From contig OV121083.1 in NCBI GenBank assembly GCA_921293015.1, positions 30,868,908 through 30,932,907 of the forward strand: a stretch of DNA of 64,000 nucleotides, in the 5' to 3' direction. The notes beneath the pieces were generated by a model. That model saw nothing but the letters and a program-made list of their open reading frames with translations. It had not been told where the DNA came from and searched no databases. Below are positions 46,634 through 57,825 of the stretch, piece by piece. Numbering within the stretch: the stretch's first letter is position 1; every line of letters starts with the position of its first letter. Origin of the DNA: Phorcus lineatus (taxonomy: Eukaryota; Mollusca; Gastropoda; Trochida; Trochidae). The translations under genes and the position numbers were made by a program.

Positions 46634-49600
46634 CTTTGACAAAAAATAAACCACCCAATGGAATTATATTCTAAATTTCATAAAAAATATGGTATTCTCA
46701 ATGTCTGTATAGAATTGATTTAAAATTTATTTTGCTTTTGTCTGTAAGGCGATGACAACAGTATGTTCAGCGAATGGAGTTTGTAAATGTGCGCGTACGA
46801 ATGTGAATCGGTCGTAAATATTTAGAGGTGATTATTAGCGAAATAATCACTCCAATTTTCATGTCATGTTAAAATAATGATTTTCACATGAAAGAACAAC
46901 ATAAAAAAGTTCTATAAGAGTCAAGAATTAAATCAACGCAGAACAGTCACTTCTTTCACAAGTGAAAAAAAAGCAAAAAAACACAACACCTCGAAATTAT
47001 TCTTTCAACGTCAGTCTTTAAAGCTTTGATCTATAATAATCTTATCAGGTTTGGTGAAGGGGTGGTCGTTGTAAGTGCCCTTTTCGATCATAACGTGTTG
47101 CTTAAATATAACCATGCTTTTCAAACACAATCTTATTGTATATTTATATGTCATCATAACTCAAGCAACTTGAATCTAGTTTTCACATTGTGGAAATGTC
47201 GACTTCATACATGTAGTTCTGACGAAGAATGTGTGCTTTCAGAATTAAAGTTGTTTTTTCCTACCAGTCAGAGCCTTACTTGAAGGAGATGATATTGCTT
47301 CATGTACTGATGAAATTTTTTGTAGCTATTCCTGGGTGAAAATCCCTTCATTGAATGAAGATTGCGCATAGACGATCATTGACAAACCCGTAACAAATAT
47401 GTAATGGTTTCAACTGAGTCATTAAATAATGAACTGTTATCCTACATATAGCATCTTGTAGACACATGCTCTCACACAATAAGCAAACCCTCTCATCGCA
47501 TGCCCTATGATCTTAACCCTTTTAATATGGATTGGATAATATGAAAGAGAAGAAAACTGTTTTCAATTCGATATAAATTATGTAACTGCGCTACCTGTGA
47601 AAAGATGCAGCATGCGCTGCAAGTAAGGTAATTTTCAGACACTGGTAAGTCTTAAAGCAATTTTTCATTTATTTCTCATGATTTGTTTGATGTATTTTGA
47701 CAATTTTATACATCATAAGAAAGAGAAAAAGATTGCCTTTAATTCCATGTAAATTTGTACATTCTCGGAAACAATCCTTTAGCTTTCAAGGCATGTTGCT
47801 TCTGAAGAAGAAATATGAAAATTGTTTTTTTTGGACTAGGTTTCTCTGACCCTTAAAAAGTCAGGGTTCACAGGGTAAAAATCTAAAAAAAACTGCAATT
47901 CCAATATTCTAAGGTGTCTGTTCAAAAGGTTTCCTCTTTCTAGGTCTTTTGCTTTTAAAAAAGAAACTGACAGAGTCACCTTTTCTATGGATTCGAGCTC
48001 CAGATAAGCTTTTGTCTATGTGAGTATGATATCAATATCTTGAGAAACTAATCTGGTATTTAAACTTTCAAGTGGGTATTCATAATTTTGATACCCACCA
48101 GTTTACCGAAATCTGGGTATTCTTTTCAATTTTAAAAGTTTACATGTCATACTTTTTAACCAATATTAATCATCAGACAAGCTATATACACTGACTGCCA
48201 CTATCAAAATATGAATTCACACACATTGTGAAATAATGGTATTTTGTTAAGCTTCATCAAAACGCAGACAATTGACTTGTAATACTTGTGTTGGATTTTC
48301 TTTCATAGCATTCAAATATGATGTAACATTATCAACCTGAAGAAGGATAAAGAAGTCTGAACTGTTGTGTGAAATAAATAAAGCTTATTACCCTTAACAT
48401 ACAACCAAGGTATCTTAGCATGCATTTAAAAGCTCTTTTCTTTTTAACAAAATAGGCTATTATCAATACAATCTTTTTAAATGAATATCATTCAATTGTT
48501 ATACGATAGTCATTGAAGAAACAAGTGTTGCAATAGCAAAGGTGAGGCAGAAAATTAAGTTGTTGGCCTAATTCCATAAACAAATTGCCTGGAAATGTCA
48601 ATCATTGTGAAGGGTTGTCTTTTGATTGCCTGTGAAATACTGACTTTGGAAAATATTTCAAAATTATTTGAGTTTTGAAAACTGCAGTAATTTTATAGCT
48701 CAATATGATGTCATTGTGTGAAGCTAAAAATAGCTAAGTGCTCTTACAATTGACTATTTTCCAGTTTTTATATTTAGAATTATCCCTCCCCCCCCCCCCC
48801 CCCCCCCCCCCCCCGACCGCATGCAATGTCACACTTGGCGTCAATTGGAACAAGTGCAGGATTTTGCCTATTTCAATTCTTCCTTTCCAATTTACAAAGC
48901 AAACAGGCCATTGTAACAATAAAATAAAGAGAATAAAAGAGAAAAAACCTATTTAAAAAAGCCTTTTTCATTATCTTATTTATGATATCATGTTTTACAC
49001 AAGAACGTGCATAATAAAGTTAACAGATTCGTCAACATTAGGATACAAACCAATACCATTGGTATATCGCCAAATCACTGTAATAGTTGTAGAAACATTG
49101 AACTATGTAGCGGACAGTAAAGTATAAGACACCAGTTTGGTAACCATAAAAATACACTGGGAGGGGCTACGTCAACTACTGTGTACTGTGACTAGAAGAT
49201 TGTTTCACTTTGTATGAAAATCTCATTGACAGTGAATATCCAAGAGACAAAAATTTTGAAACATCCATAAATAGCAAAAATGCAGTGTAATCCAAAGGAA
49301 AATCTTTCTTCACAATCATTTTGTTCAAACCTAGCTATGTTTGCAAGTGACCAGCTTTCTTTAATTCATCCAATACTGTTTGGATATATTGAAGTCATCC
49401 TTTTTATCCTTCACAACCAAGCAGTTGATGGCGTTGAGCATTTCAATATAATAGCAATGGGGCTTTCTGGCTCTAATGATGTATTTAGTAAGGACTCTTT
49501 TAACTTATCTACCGTGTTTGAATTGGAGAGATCTAGTGAGGTTCCTTCAACAAAGAAGCTCAATCAATACCTAAAACATCGTAGGGAATTATCTCATAGT

Positions 49601-50032
49601 CTTTGTCAAAATTCCACCTTTGCCACTCATGGGATCTAAACATTCAATTTCTCAGTTAAGGTTTGAAATGGGTGGATGAGTTAAAAACGGTAAAATAAGG
49701 AGTTTTGTCTCGTCTACAGAAAAGTGATTTGAAATTGAGTTCCCTCCATACCCTATTATGTCCACTCCCGATTCGAACTTCATTTCTGGGTCCCCTCCGC
49801 CGATTTAAAACCGAGTTCCCTCCGCTGCCTTGTTGATTTTTTTAATTTGGCAATAACTAATTAATAACTCAAGCAAATCACTTTCAATTGCACAGAAGTC
49901 TTTATTATCTCCGATAGCATATCTGTGTGATGATATCCGTAACATTCAAGCTCCTTAAGGGTAGGAAAATACACTTTTAGAGTAGTAATCCCTGCTTCGA
50001 AAATATAAGTGCGATAAACTTCAACTTTAATA
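46634..50032. other. Intronic stretch without genes
   Basis: No gene seen. Contains a dispersed-repeat fragment (47830-47960) and a 32-base-class C run at 48783-48814. A 119-codon plus-strand frame at 49280-49639 has no recognisable domain. Confidence 0.4.
48783..48814. repeat. Poly-C tract
   Basis: Nearly uninterrupted run of C with one early T. It gives a proline or glycine run in any frame and should not be read as protein. Confidence 0.95.
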
Positions 50033-50059
50033 ATAATAACAATAATAATAATAATAATT
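50033..50059. repeat. (AAT)n microsatellite at a LINE 3' end
   Basis: About nine AAT units with one C interruption, directly after the 3' end of the minus-strand LINE at 50060-50860. Confidence 0.9.
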
Positions 50060-50860
50060 TATTGCCTTTCAAGGAATTTGTTTTACATCAACAGAGCTTG
50101 AAAACATTTATACAATCACATGAGATTTTTTATATCAGTACATGAATCAATTATTTTCATTTTGTTTAATAGAGATATTGTGTTTGGAATGAAAGATGTA
50201 CAGGCTCTCTTAGTTTTCAATACTTGAACTTTGTAGCGGCAGCCTGAGGGGAGAAGGTGATATTACGAATGTAGGTAGTGAGTTATGTCAGATATAAATC
50301 TAACAGCTTGATTTACGATCTGCTGCTCATATATATCAGTTAAACAGTCAAACTTGACACAAACGATCTTACCCGCAATGTTTACAATTTTGTTAACTTT
50401 TTATTTCAATTAAACAGAGAGAGACCCGTACCAACAGTGGAATGAGAATGTTTAAATATTTTGAATAAATGCTTTATAAAATGTTGACATGACAGGAGTT
50501 TACATTGAAAGATCTGAGTTTACCCATGAGATGAAGACGTTGATGACATTTGTTACATAAGGCTGCAATATTAGGGTTCCAGTTCAACTTAGAGTCAATG
50601 ACCATACCTAAATATTAATATTCCGACACAGTCTCAACGCATTCACCATTAATCCTCACTGGAATCATTTTAGATGGTTTCCTTCGAAAGTCAATAACCA
50701 GTTCCTTCGTTTTGGTGACATTTAAGAGTAAATAGTTATCAGTGCACCAAGTTGTGAAATTCCCTCCATACCTTATTAAATATATAAGTGCGATAAACTT
50801 CAACTTTATATGGTAATTAAGTTTTTTTTTTGAAGCTTGTGCAACCAAACGCTGCACCAA
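50060..50860 (-). pseudogene. LINE ORF2 C-terminal fragment with 3' end
   Basis: Minus strand. NYLLLNVTKTKELVIDFRR is the RT segment after the catalytic box; then PVRINGECVETVSEY, stop, YLGMVIDSKLNW. Further down, with frameshifts, RLHLMGKLRSFNV, then IVNQAVRFISDITH and LLPSGCRYKVQVLKTKRA, and FIPNTISLLNK. This order (KTKE, YLG, LPSGxRY, SFIP-LLN) is typical of Rex1/CR1-like LINEs. The 3' UTR ends with AATAAA-like sequence and an (ATT)n tail (50033-50059). The catalytic YADD is not present. Confidence 0.65.
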
Positions 50861-52712
50861 TATATTCCTTATTTATATCCTGACTATTCAAAGTTAAATC
50901 TAACCATTTAATCCTTGACAATTAGGAGGAACGAGCAATGGAATCAGACACCTATCTCTGTTGTACTGTTTTGGTCGCCATCTTGGAACGTCCCCTCCTT
51001 ACCGAGTACACGAGTAATCATCTGATTAATAAACATTTCACCCATTACAATACCATGTCTTCTTAAAATATGAATTTAATTTTTACACCATTAGTGTAAT
51101 TTCTCATGTTACATGTATGATATTGTCTGCTACTAGATTCAACATATGATTAGAAAATTTGAAGAAAAGCCCAATCTAATTAAGTTTGGCTCATTTGGTT
51201 TGTCCTCATACACATGTCAATACCGTCTGATTATTGAAAGTTCAACCCATTACCATATCATGTCTACTCAAAACCTGATTTCAAGTTTTACACCATAAGT
51301 TTAATTAAACATGTTACATAAAGGTGTGGGGTGGCGTATTCCACGGTCTGATGAAGGGAGGCGAAAGCCTCCCGAAACGTAACTCAATAAACTTATGAAG
51401 CATTTTCCTGAGTGTCCTCTTCGTTTGGATGGCAACCCCCCTCTTTACTATTTAAACATGTTACATGTATGATTCTAATGATGTGAGTTAATATTTATTA
51501 CAAACATATTTGCCTTCATTGATTTTTTCGTAACATTTATATGGTAAACAGTCATTTGAGATGTGGAGAATGAAAGTTATGGTCTAGGTGAGAGTGAAAA
51601 GTAGACCAAAATAACGTTCAACTAAACATAATTTTGGAGAGATTGTCCGCAGTCATGTGAATTTGCAAAGGGACATCACTCTAAACCGAATCATTTTGCA
51701 AAACTGGAAAATGGTCAATTGACACTTGATTGATTACGATGAGTTTGAGACCTAAAAATATTCACACTTGGGGAATATTGATCACAGAAATTATGAAATA
51801 ATTGAAATGGTGATTGTTAAATAATCCAACAGACTTAAGAATTTTTAATAATAATTGAATATTTGAAGACAAAATTCTCGTTGCTGGTGTGTAGAAAAAT
51901 AACAGATAATTACTCTCAATTATATTGTGGACGTTGATATTTGTTGAATAACATAAAAAAGTTATTTCACTCATATTATTACCTTGGAAATCTGACAAAA
52001 GGATATATCGGGGTTTTTAATATATTTTTTTTCAATAGGAATTTGATAATTAAAGACATTTTTCAAAGTACGGATATAGAGCTCTAGAAGGTTTTTATCT
52101 CTCTTTCTATTTCTTCAAAAAAATACCCACTGAACGTTCATGCCTCATGATACGTATCAGCAAATATTTCTTTCTGTTGAGTTTAAAGCTATTGATTATA
52201 ATTCAGAAAAAACAGAAAACAGACAAAATGACAAAACTGAAAACTGCACAATTTCTCTCTTCTGTTGGTATAATTCGATCTGGTGCAATAAAAAAGTACA
52301 AACATTTTGAATATTTTAAGATGGTACAATTTGTTGTTTGATAATCAAGAATATTAGGCATTTTTCTCATTGCATTGAATTATAAGCGCATAATCTTTTC
52401 TTTTTCAGTTAAGGCAATAACTCATTCAAATCAAACACTATAGACATTCTTAAGTTCGTCAACATGTTTCAACAATTCAAAGTGATTTCCAAATCGTAGC
52501 TAACAAAACAAATCTATAAGGTACCAGAAATTTGGTTGCCTTTTTAGATCGAATTTGGCATGAACAAAAGGAATTCTGCTCTTGATTTTTCTGTTTTTTG
52601 AAAGCTTTTTTCTGGATATGATGTTTTGAAAAATTATAATGAAGTGCACAAGATGCACAATTAGATTAAATTAAATTAATTTTAAAAAATGCTACAATCG
52701 ACATCAAACATA
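50861..52712. other. Intronic stretch without genes
   Basis: No gene seen apart from the hammerhead-like motif at 51348-51378. Confidence 0.4.
51348..51391 (+). ncRNA. Hammerhead-like core with AATAAA (Penelope-type tail)
   Basis: CTGATGA (51348-51354), a 7-bp stem GGGAGGC/GCCTCCC closed by a GAAA tetraloop (51356-51373), and GAAAC (51374-51378) are in the order and spacing of the catalytic strand of a hammerhead ribozyme (CUGAUGA, stem II, GAAA). An AATAAA follows at 51386. Upstream GGCGTA could pair as a 4-bp stem III (GCGU with ACGU) and present a GUA cleavage triplet, but I cannot close stem I. Similar tails occur at the 3' ends of Penelope-like retroelements in animals (recalled). No Penelope coding sequence was found next to it. 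Confidence 0.5.
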
Positions 52713-54224
52713 CACTCAAAGCCATTAAAAACGCAACTTCAAATTCAAAGTTTATTTACTGAAACATTTTTTAACAAATGTAAATACAAATTTACACAAT
52801 CGAGATAACAAACATCTGTTGTTAATTTTATTGAATAATTCATTGCAAGTGAACAAATCCTAAACGTCAGAGAACTTTTACACAAAGCAAGGTGAGCTGA
52901 AGTCAATATCGGGTATGTCCACCCCGAGCTCTCACACATGCCTGGAGTCGTCTTGGCATGGACTGACACAGATGTCTCAGTACACGCTGTGGAATTGCTT
53001 GCAACTGATTTTGGAGTGCCTGTGTCAACTCAGCAACAGTTCGTGGTGGCACAGCTTGAGTTCGAACCCGCCGTCCAAGTTCATCCCAAATGTGCTCAAT
53101 CGGATTCATGTCGGGCGACATAGCGGGCCAATCCATGACAGCAACATGATTATTGTTTAAGAAATCCCTTGTCAACCTGGCGATGTGGAGTCTAGCGTTG
53201 TCATGCTGGAAAACCATCTGTCGGCGGACGCCATGTTGAGCCAGAAATGGAAGCAACGCCGGACGAAGAATGGTGTCAACATAACGTTGAGCATTAAGGT
53301 TGCCTTGGACCACTACCAACTGGGACCGAAAGTTAGTGTTGATAGCACCCCAAACCATGACCCCACCTCCCCCGAAACGATCCCTTTCCTGCACGCAGTT
53401 ACGAGCGAAACGTTCATGTGGACGTCGGTAGATACAGTGATGTCCATCAGGAAAACTGAGGTTGAATCGAGATTCATCAGAGAAAATGACATTTTGCCAC
53501 GGTGTATTGTGCAGATACCCCTGATTTGCGGCCCATTGTTGTCTGGCAAGTCGATGGCGCTGCAATAGGATCTGACCTTGATAAGGTCGACGGCAGCGTA
53601 ACCCATGAGCAGCAAGACGCCTTCGGACAGTTTGAGGGCTGATCTGATGTTGCCGTGTCCCCACAGTTCCCCTGGCAGTAGCAGCAGCTGACTGAAACCT
53701 GTTGTGCAGATGTTGCAGTCGGATGTGGCGATCTTGAGCAGCAGTTGTTACAGGTGGCGCTCCAGGTCGGGGTCGATCAGAAACTCTTCCAGTGGCGTGG
53801 AATCGTTGTCTGAGACGAGCAATAGTTGATGCGTGCACATGAAAGTGTCTGGCAACGGCTACCTGTGATGCGCCCTGATGCAGCATACCAATAGCTCGGT
53901 TCCTCATTTCTTGCGTAAGGCGTGGCATTTTCCCGAAGTGACAAATGTTAAAAAACTTTATCGGTATTTAAAGGGCCAGAGTGCAGGGAATGCACGTGCA
54001 AAACGTGTGACATGGGACTGCTTAAAATCGTGAAAAAAGACAATGTTTGCGTTTGCACGAACAAAGTTCATTACCGAGAACTGATAATGGGTTCAAACAC
54101 AGAACTCAAACAAAATGATCCATTTCAAGTTGCAACTGTATGCCATAAGATAGAAAAGCCCAAGAAAACATTTTACCAGAAATATTTCTAGAATTAGGCA
54201 TTGCGTTTTTAATGGCTTTGAGTG
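52713..54224 (-). mobile_element. Intact Tc1-like transposon
   Basis: 1,512 bp, flanked by TA on both sides (52711-52712 and 54225-54226), with perfect 24-bp terminal inverted repeats (52713-52736 and 54201-54224) beginning CACTCAAAGCCATTAAAAAC. It encloses a complete transposase. No break is visible, so this copy is a recent arrival and could still be mobile. It lies inside the large PKA intron in the same transcriptional direction. Confidence 0.92.
52903..53928 (-). CDS. Tc1-like transposase, full length (DD34E), 341 aa
   Basis: Cut-and-paste transposase that binds the inverted repeats and inserts at TA. N-terminal paired-like helix-turn-helix (1-50: EMRNRAIGMLHQGASQ, ASTIARLRQRF), hinge SDRPRPGAPP, second helix-turn-helix (95-115: ISPQTVRRRLAAHGL). 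The catalytic domain has Asp151 in FSDESRF, Asp243 in QHDNARLH and Glu278 in MNPIEHIWDEL; 34 residues separate the last two. GGGGVMVWGAI is the usual glycine-rich box. It ends GGHTRY. Length is normal for the family (about 340). The ATG at 53926-53928 gives the standard MPRL start. The gene is richer in GC than the intron around it. Confidence 0.95.
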   Translation of the reverse strand: MPRLTQEMRNRAIGMLHQGASQVAVARHFHVHASTIARLRQRFHATGRVSDRPRPGAPPVTTAAQDRHIRLQHLHNRFQSAAATARGTVGTRQHQISPQTVRRRLAAHGLRCRRPYQGQILLQRHRLARQQWAANQGYLHNTPWQNVIFSDESRFNLSFPDGHHCIYRRPHERFARNCVQERDRFGGGGVMVWGAINTNFRSQLVVVQGNLNAQRYVDTILRPALLPFLAQHGVRRQMVFQHDNARLHIARLTRDFLNNNHVAVMDWPAMSPDMNPIEHIWDELGRRVRTQAVPPRTVAELTQALQNQLQAIPQRVLRHLCQSMPRRLQACVRARGGHTRY

Positions 54225-57080
54225 TATGATCCGTTCTTAAATAACTTATTTATTATATGATGAAAAAAAAACCAACTCACATCACATGAGTTGGTACATG
54301 AAAATAATTCAGAAAGATGTGATAATTGTTTTAAAATTGATTTAAATTTTCTAATAAATGTTGAATTCATCGGTACGAATTGGAAGCAAACAGACTATAA
54401 GTCTGATACCAAATTAGTAGTTTCAGGTGCAACAGTTCATGAGAAATTGTGCTCAAAACATTTAAAAAACTAGTCAAAGTCTCTTAGTGACCTTAAAAAT
54501 GAGGTAAAAGTCACCTAAAGCGACCAGTGATTGGGTACTCCTCCATTGAAACCTGATACCAAAATTTAATGACTCTGGGTGCAGCGGTTTATGAGATATC
54601 CAGCTAACAACTTTTAAATTTTTATAGAGCCATTGGCAGTGTAGCTCATCAGGCTATCGATTATTCATTTTATACATAATCACAAGGTAACCATACGATT
54701 GCCACAGGATCACCAAATCCATTAATCATAATCCTCATCAGCTTAGAACTCTGTACACAAGAATTGGGCTTTTTAGGCCTTTTTTCTTTAAAAAAAATAA
54801 GTCTTTAGGGCATGGCCCCTGTTGCTCTCTTAGGGGTCTCAGGGTCACCAGATCTATAATTTATAAATCAAATATAAAAATAGGTTATTTGGGCGTGGTC
54901 CCTGTGACCCTTAAAAGGGGTCACAGTGTCATCACATCTATAAATCAAAAACCTCATTAGTTAAAAAGAGACCGTACACAAGATTTAATTTTTTTTAGCA
55001 GTGTTCAAGCCAGGGTGCTGGATTCATGCATAGTATTTTAATTTCACGCCAAAAAACTTACCTGTTTGCGCCCCTAGGGCGCACTGAATTTATTAAACTG
55101 TGAAATCAGTTTGTGCTTGTCTTTTAAAACATTCATTGCAAATAAGAAAACTCAAGTCATCTACTCAAAAGATCAAAATGATGTAAACTAAATCCAGAAG
55201 TTTATTAATTATCATACACAACGTCTCTGTTTTTCTGAATGTTAGCCGAATGTTATAAAAGATTCTCACACTTTTTGTTTACTTCTTATCACTGAAGCGA
55301 GTTCTATATTTCCTGTGAGGAGTAAATCTGGTTTGTTGTTTTGATTCTGGTTTGGAATATTTATGATCATCAAAAGTTTTATCAAAGTATTCAAAGATAG
55401 AAATACTCTTATATTTGACACTTTATTTGGGTTTTGATGGCCACTACGCATCAACAATCATTCAATGACCGTAGGAAAATTTGAGTTTTATGTCAAAATT
55501 TAAAACAAAATAACTTAACGTCAAAAAAACCAACAAGTGTTTATAAATACTAACAAAGAAAGAAAGAAATTTGTATTTTGTATTTTGATGTGATATGAAA
55601 GAATTTTTAGGCTTGAGAAATGAACTAATCTTTAAAGGACTGGTAGTCTTAGATTGTACTGCTCAGTGCTGATGTGAAACTGGTACAGGTTAGCTAAAAG
55701 GAGCTTGCATGTCTTGTCTAATCATGATACAAATTTGGTAAAATAAAACAAGACAATGATAATTTTAAGTTAAAACTTAACTTAAAAAAATAGAAGTAGA
55801 TATTAGGGCCCTCATAAATATCCCTTAGGCCCCACATTTTTAAATCCTGGCTTGAACACGTCTTGAGTCAATGGTTCTGGAGAAGAAAATGAAATAGTTA
55901 ACTGTATGGATGGACGCAGCATGACACGCCATGCAATAAACCCTTTCAGGCAAGATGAGCTAAAATGGTCAAAGTCTCAAGTGACCTTGAAACTGACTCA
56001 TTAACTTCTGGTATTGTCCATCTATTCATTGGGTAAACCTGTGTACTCAATTTTGCGTGTTTTTTCTTTGAAGCCCCGGGTCTTTTTCTATGTCCTTAAC
56101 ATTGAAGGGCTGAGATGAGTCTACATTTCCTACCCGAATACCCGACCAGACCCAGATACCTGTCATAACACTATTTCTAATAATTCATCAGGCCAGAACA
56201 AATTATTTTGTCTTAATTAGTTTTGCTTCAGAAAGGAATTCATTTTTCTATTTGCAGCAAAAAGCTATAGGTCTGATATCTAGTCAAGTGCATGTTAAAT
56301 TTGATTGTAATATGTAATATTCGATTGATTTATCCAGACAGATAATTTATTTACATAACACCTAATTTTTAATTATAAAATGCTTGAAAAATAACATAAA
56401 TTGAGCTACTCCTGCTCAAATTACGCGAGACAATGAAATATATTCATAGATGTATGAAGAAACGTGTATGTACATTACTGAGGTTAACAAGCTGTACAGT
56501 CTATATACTAAGTTCAACTATGAGAAAATATAATCAGGTATGAGGAGTGGACAGTGTGGGTTCAAGTTTTGGCCATGATTTCAATGTAACAAATGTCGTA
56601 CATACCTGCATGCCTACCTACAGTTGTATGTACTTGGATCAAAACGATTTTTCACACAATACAAACACAATTAAATTGCAAGGATTAGTACTAGCAAATT
56701 TGTTGCTAATGAAAATATAACATACACTGACACTTAAATGGATTTTTCACTTATCTGTCACGTGATCTAAACGGTCTGGGTAGTGATGGGTACCTAGGTC
56801 CAACTTTTTATTCACCCATCCTGGGTATCCGGGTTACCCGTCCAAGCCCTAGTCCTTAACATTAATAAAAACTTGCCTAGTCAGGCAAAGCTCAGAATTA
56901 CTGTTTAACTGTCCCTCATGAATTATTGTGATAAATTTCTTGATAAGGCTTGGAAATTATCACAACAATCCAGTTGAAATAAATAAATTGTAATTCTAAT
57001 AAATTCAATTATTCCACTTACTGAACACAATCCCTCAATGAAGTCAGGAAGTTGTTTGGTATATAACCATTAACACTTAC
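54225..57080. other. Intronic stretch without genes
   Basis: Contains two adjacent units of the dispersed repeat (54680-54990) and a tail-only copy (55870-55965). No coding sequence seen. Confidence 0.45.
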
Positions 57081-57203
57081 CTTCCCAGAGACAATTTTCT
57101 CATAAATCTGAATTGGTTGATCAGCAAAGAATGGTGGGTAACCTGCTGCCATTTCATAGATGAGCACCCCAAGGGCCCACCAATCGACTGCTTTGTTGTA
57201 ACC
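57081..57203 (-). CDS. PRKACA: PKA catalytic subunit, internal exon
   Basis: 41 codons, acceptor TTTTTCAG, donor GTAAGTG, phase 0. It encodes [20 protein letters not shown] then [20 protein letters not shown] and K: kinase subdomains IX-X. The Asp of VDWWALGV is the conserved subdomain IX residue that holds the catalytic loop. The APE-to-DW connection and GYPPFF pocket are as in vertebrate PKA-C, essentially identical by memory. The exon borders match those of vertebrate genes. Confidence 0.96.
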
Positions 57204-57630
57204 CTGAAAAAAAAACAACCAAAGTTATTTAGTCCAGGACAAGGACAGGCACTAAAATAATTCTTTTTGGCATGACCTAGATCCTTTTCTTAAATACTCT
57301 AGCATACTCAAAAGTGGTAATTGCGGGAAGAAAGTGATAATTACAACAAACAACATGAAACTTTGCAGGTTTGAAGCAACCCTTTTAGTCAAAATATGAA
57401 AACAAGAGACAATGAAATATGCTAAACTTTTTGTAGAAATGAGAAATAAAAAAAGGAAAAAATGCTGTCAGAAACTGCCCCATCCCAGGGCACATTGGGA
57501 CAATATCTGTCAAAATGATCAAATATACGTGACTTCCAATAAATATAATCACAGTGACAGAAACAATAGAATAGCTTGTAGCTTGTAGAAGTTTTGGGTA
57601 AATTTTAAATCATTGTTCCTGGCTCGAGGT

Positions 57631-57825
57631 TCCATGTGTCCATCTTTGATGCTTGTATGTGGTGGTGCCTTAATCCCATGTGTCCATATTGGGTGCTTTT
57701 AATGGTTCAATGTGTGCATAATAGGTGCTTGTAACTGATGGTCTCATGTGTGGGACATCTTGAGTGCTGTTGGTGGCCCACATTTGGGACATCATGGATG
57801 CTTGCAGCTTGAGGTGCAAGTTGCA
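57631..57825. repeat. Degenerate tandem repeat, about 35 bp unit
   Basis: Five units starting near 57631, 57673, 57707, 57742 and 57777, of the form CCATGTGTCCATATTGGGTG followed by CTTGTA, with strong divergence. On the minus strand they appear in an open frame of 127 codons (58053-57670), which I take to be accidental. Confidence 0.6.

Larger units (their letters stand above)
39513..57080 (-). other. PKA intron, 17,568 bp
   Basis: Donor GTAAGTG at 57080, acceptor TTGCAG before 39512. It hosts the DIRS element (41245-45428), two long hairpins, a LINE fragment (50060-50860), the hammerhead-like motif (51348), the intact Tc1 element (52713-54224) and several copies of the dispersed repeat. 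I saw no duplicate of either flanking exon, but a profile search for alternative exons was not possible here. Confidence 0.85.

Noticed and set aside
48738..48956. Short frame with a proline run
   Set aside because: The run comes from the poly-C tract; nothing else suggests a protein.
51320..51378. Complete cis-cleaving hammerhead
   Set aside because: Stem I could not be closed in the local sequence, so I only report a catalytic-core-like motif.
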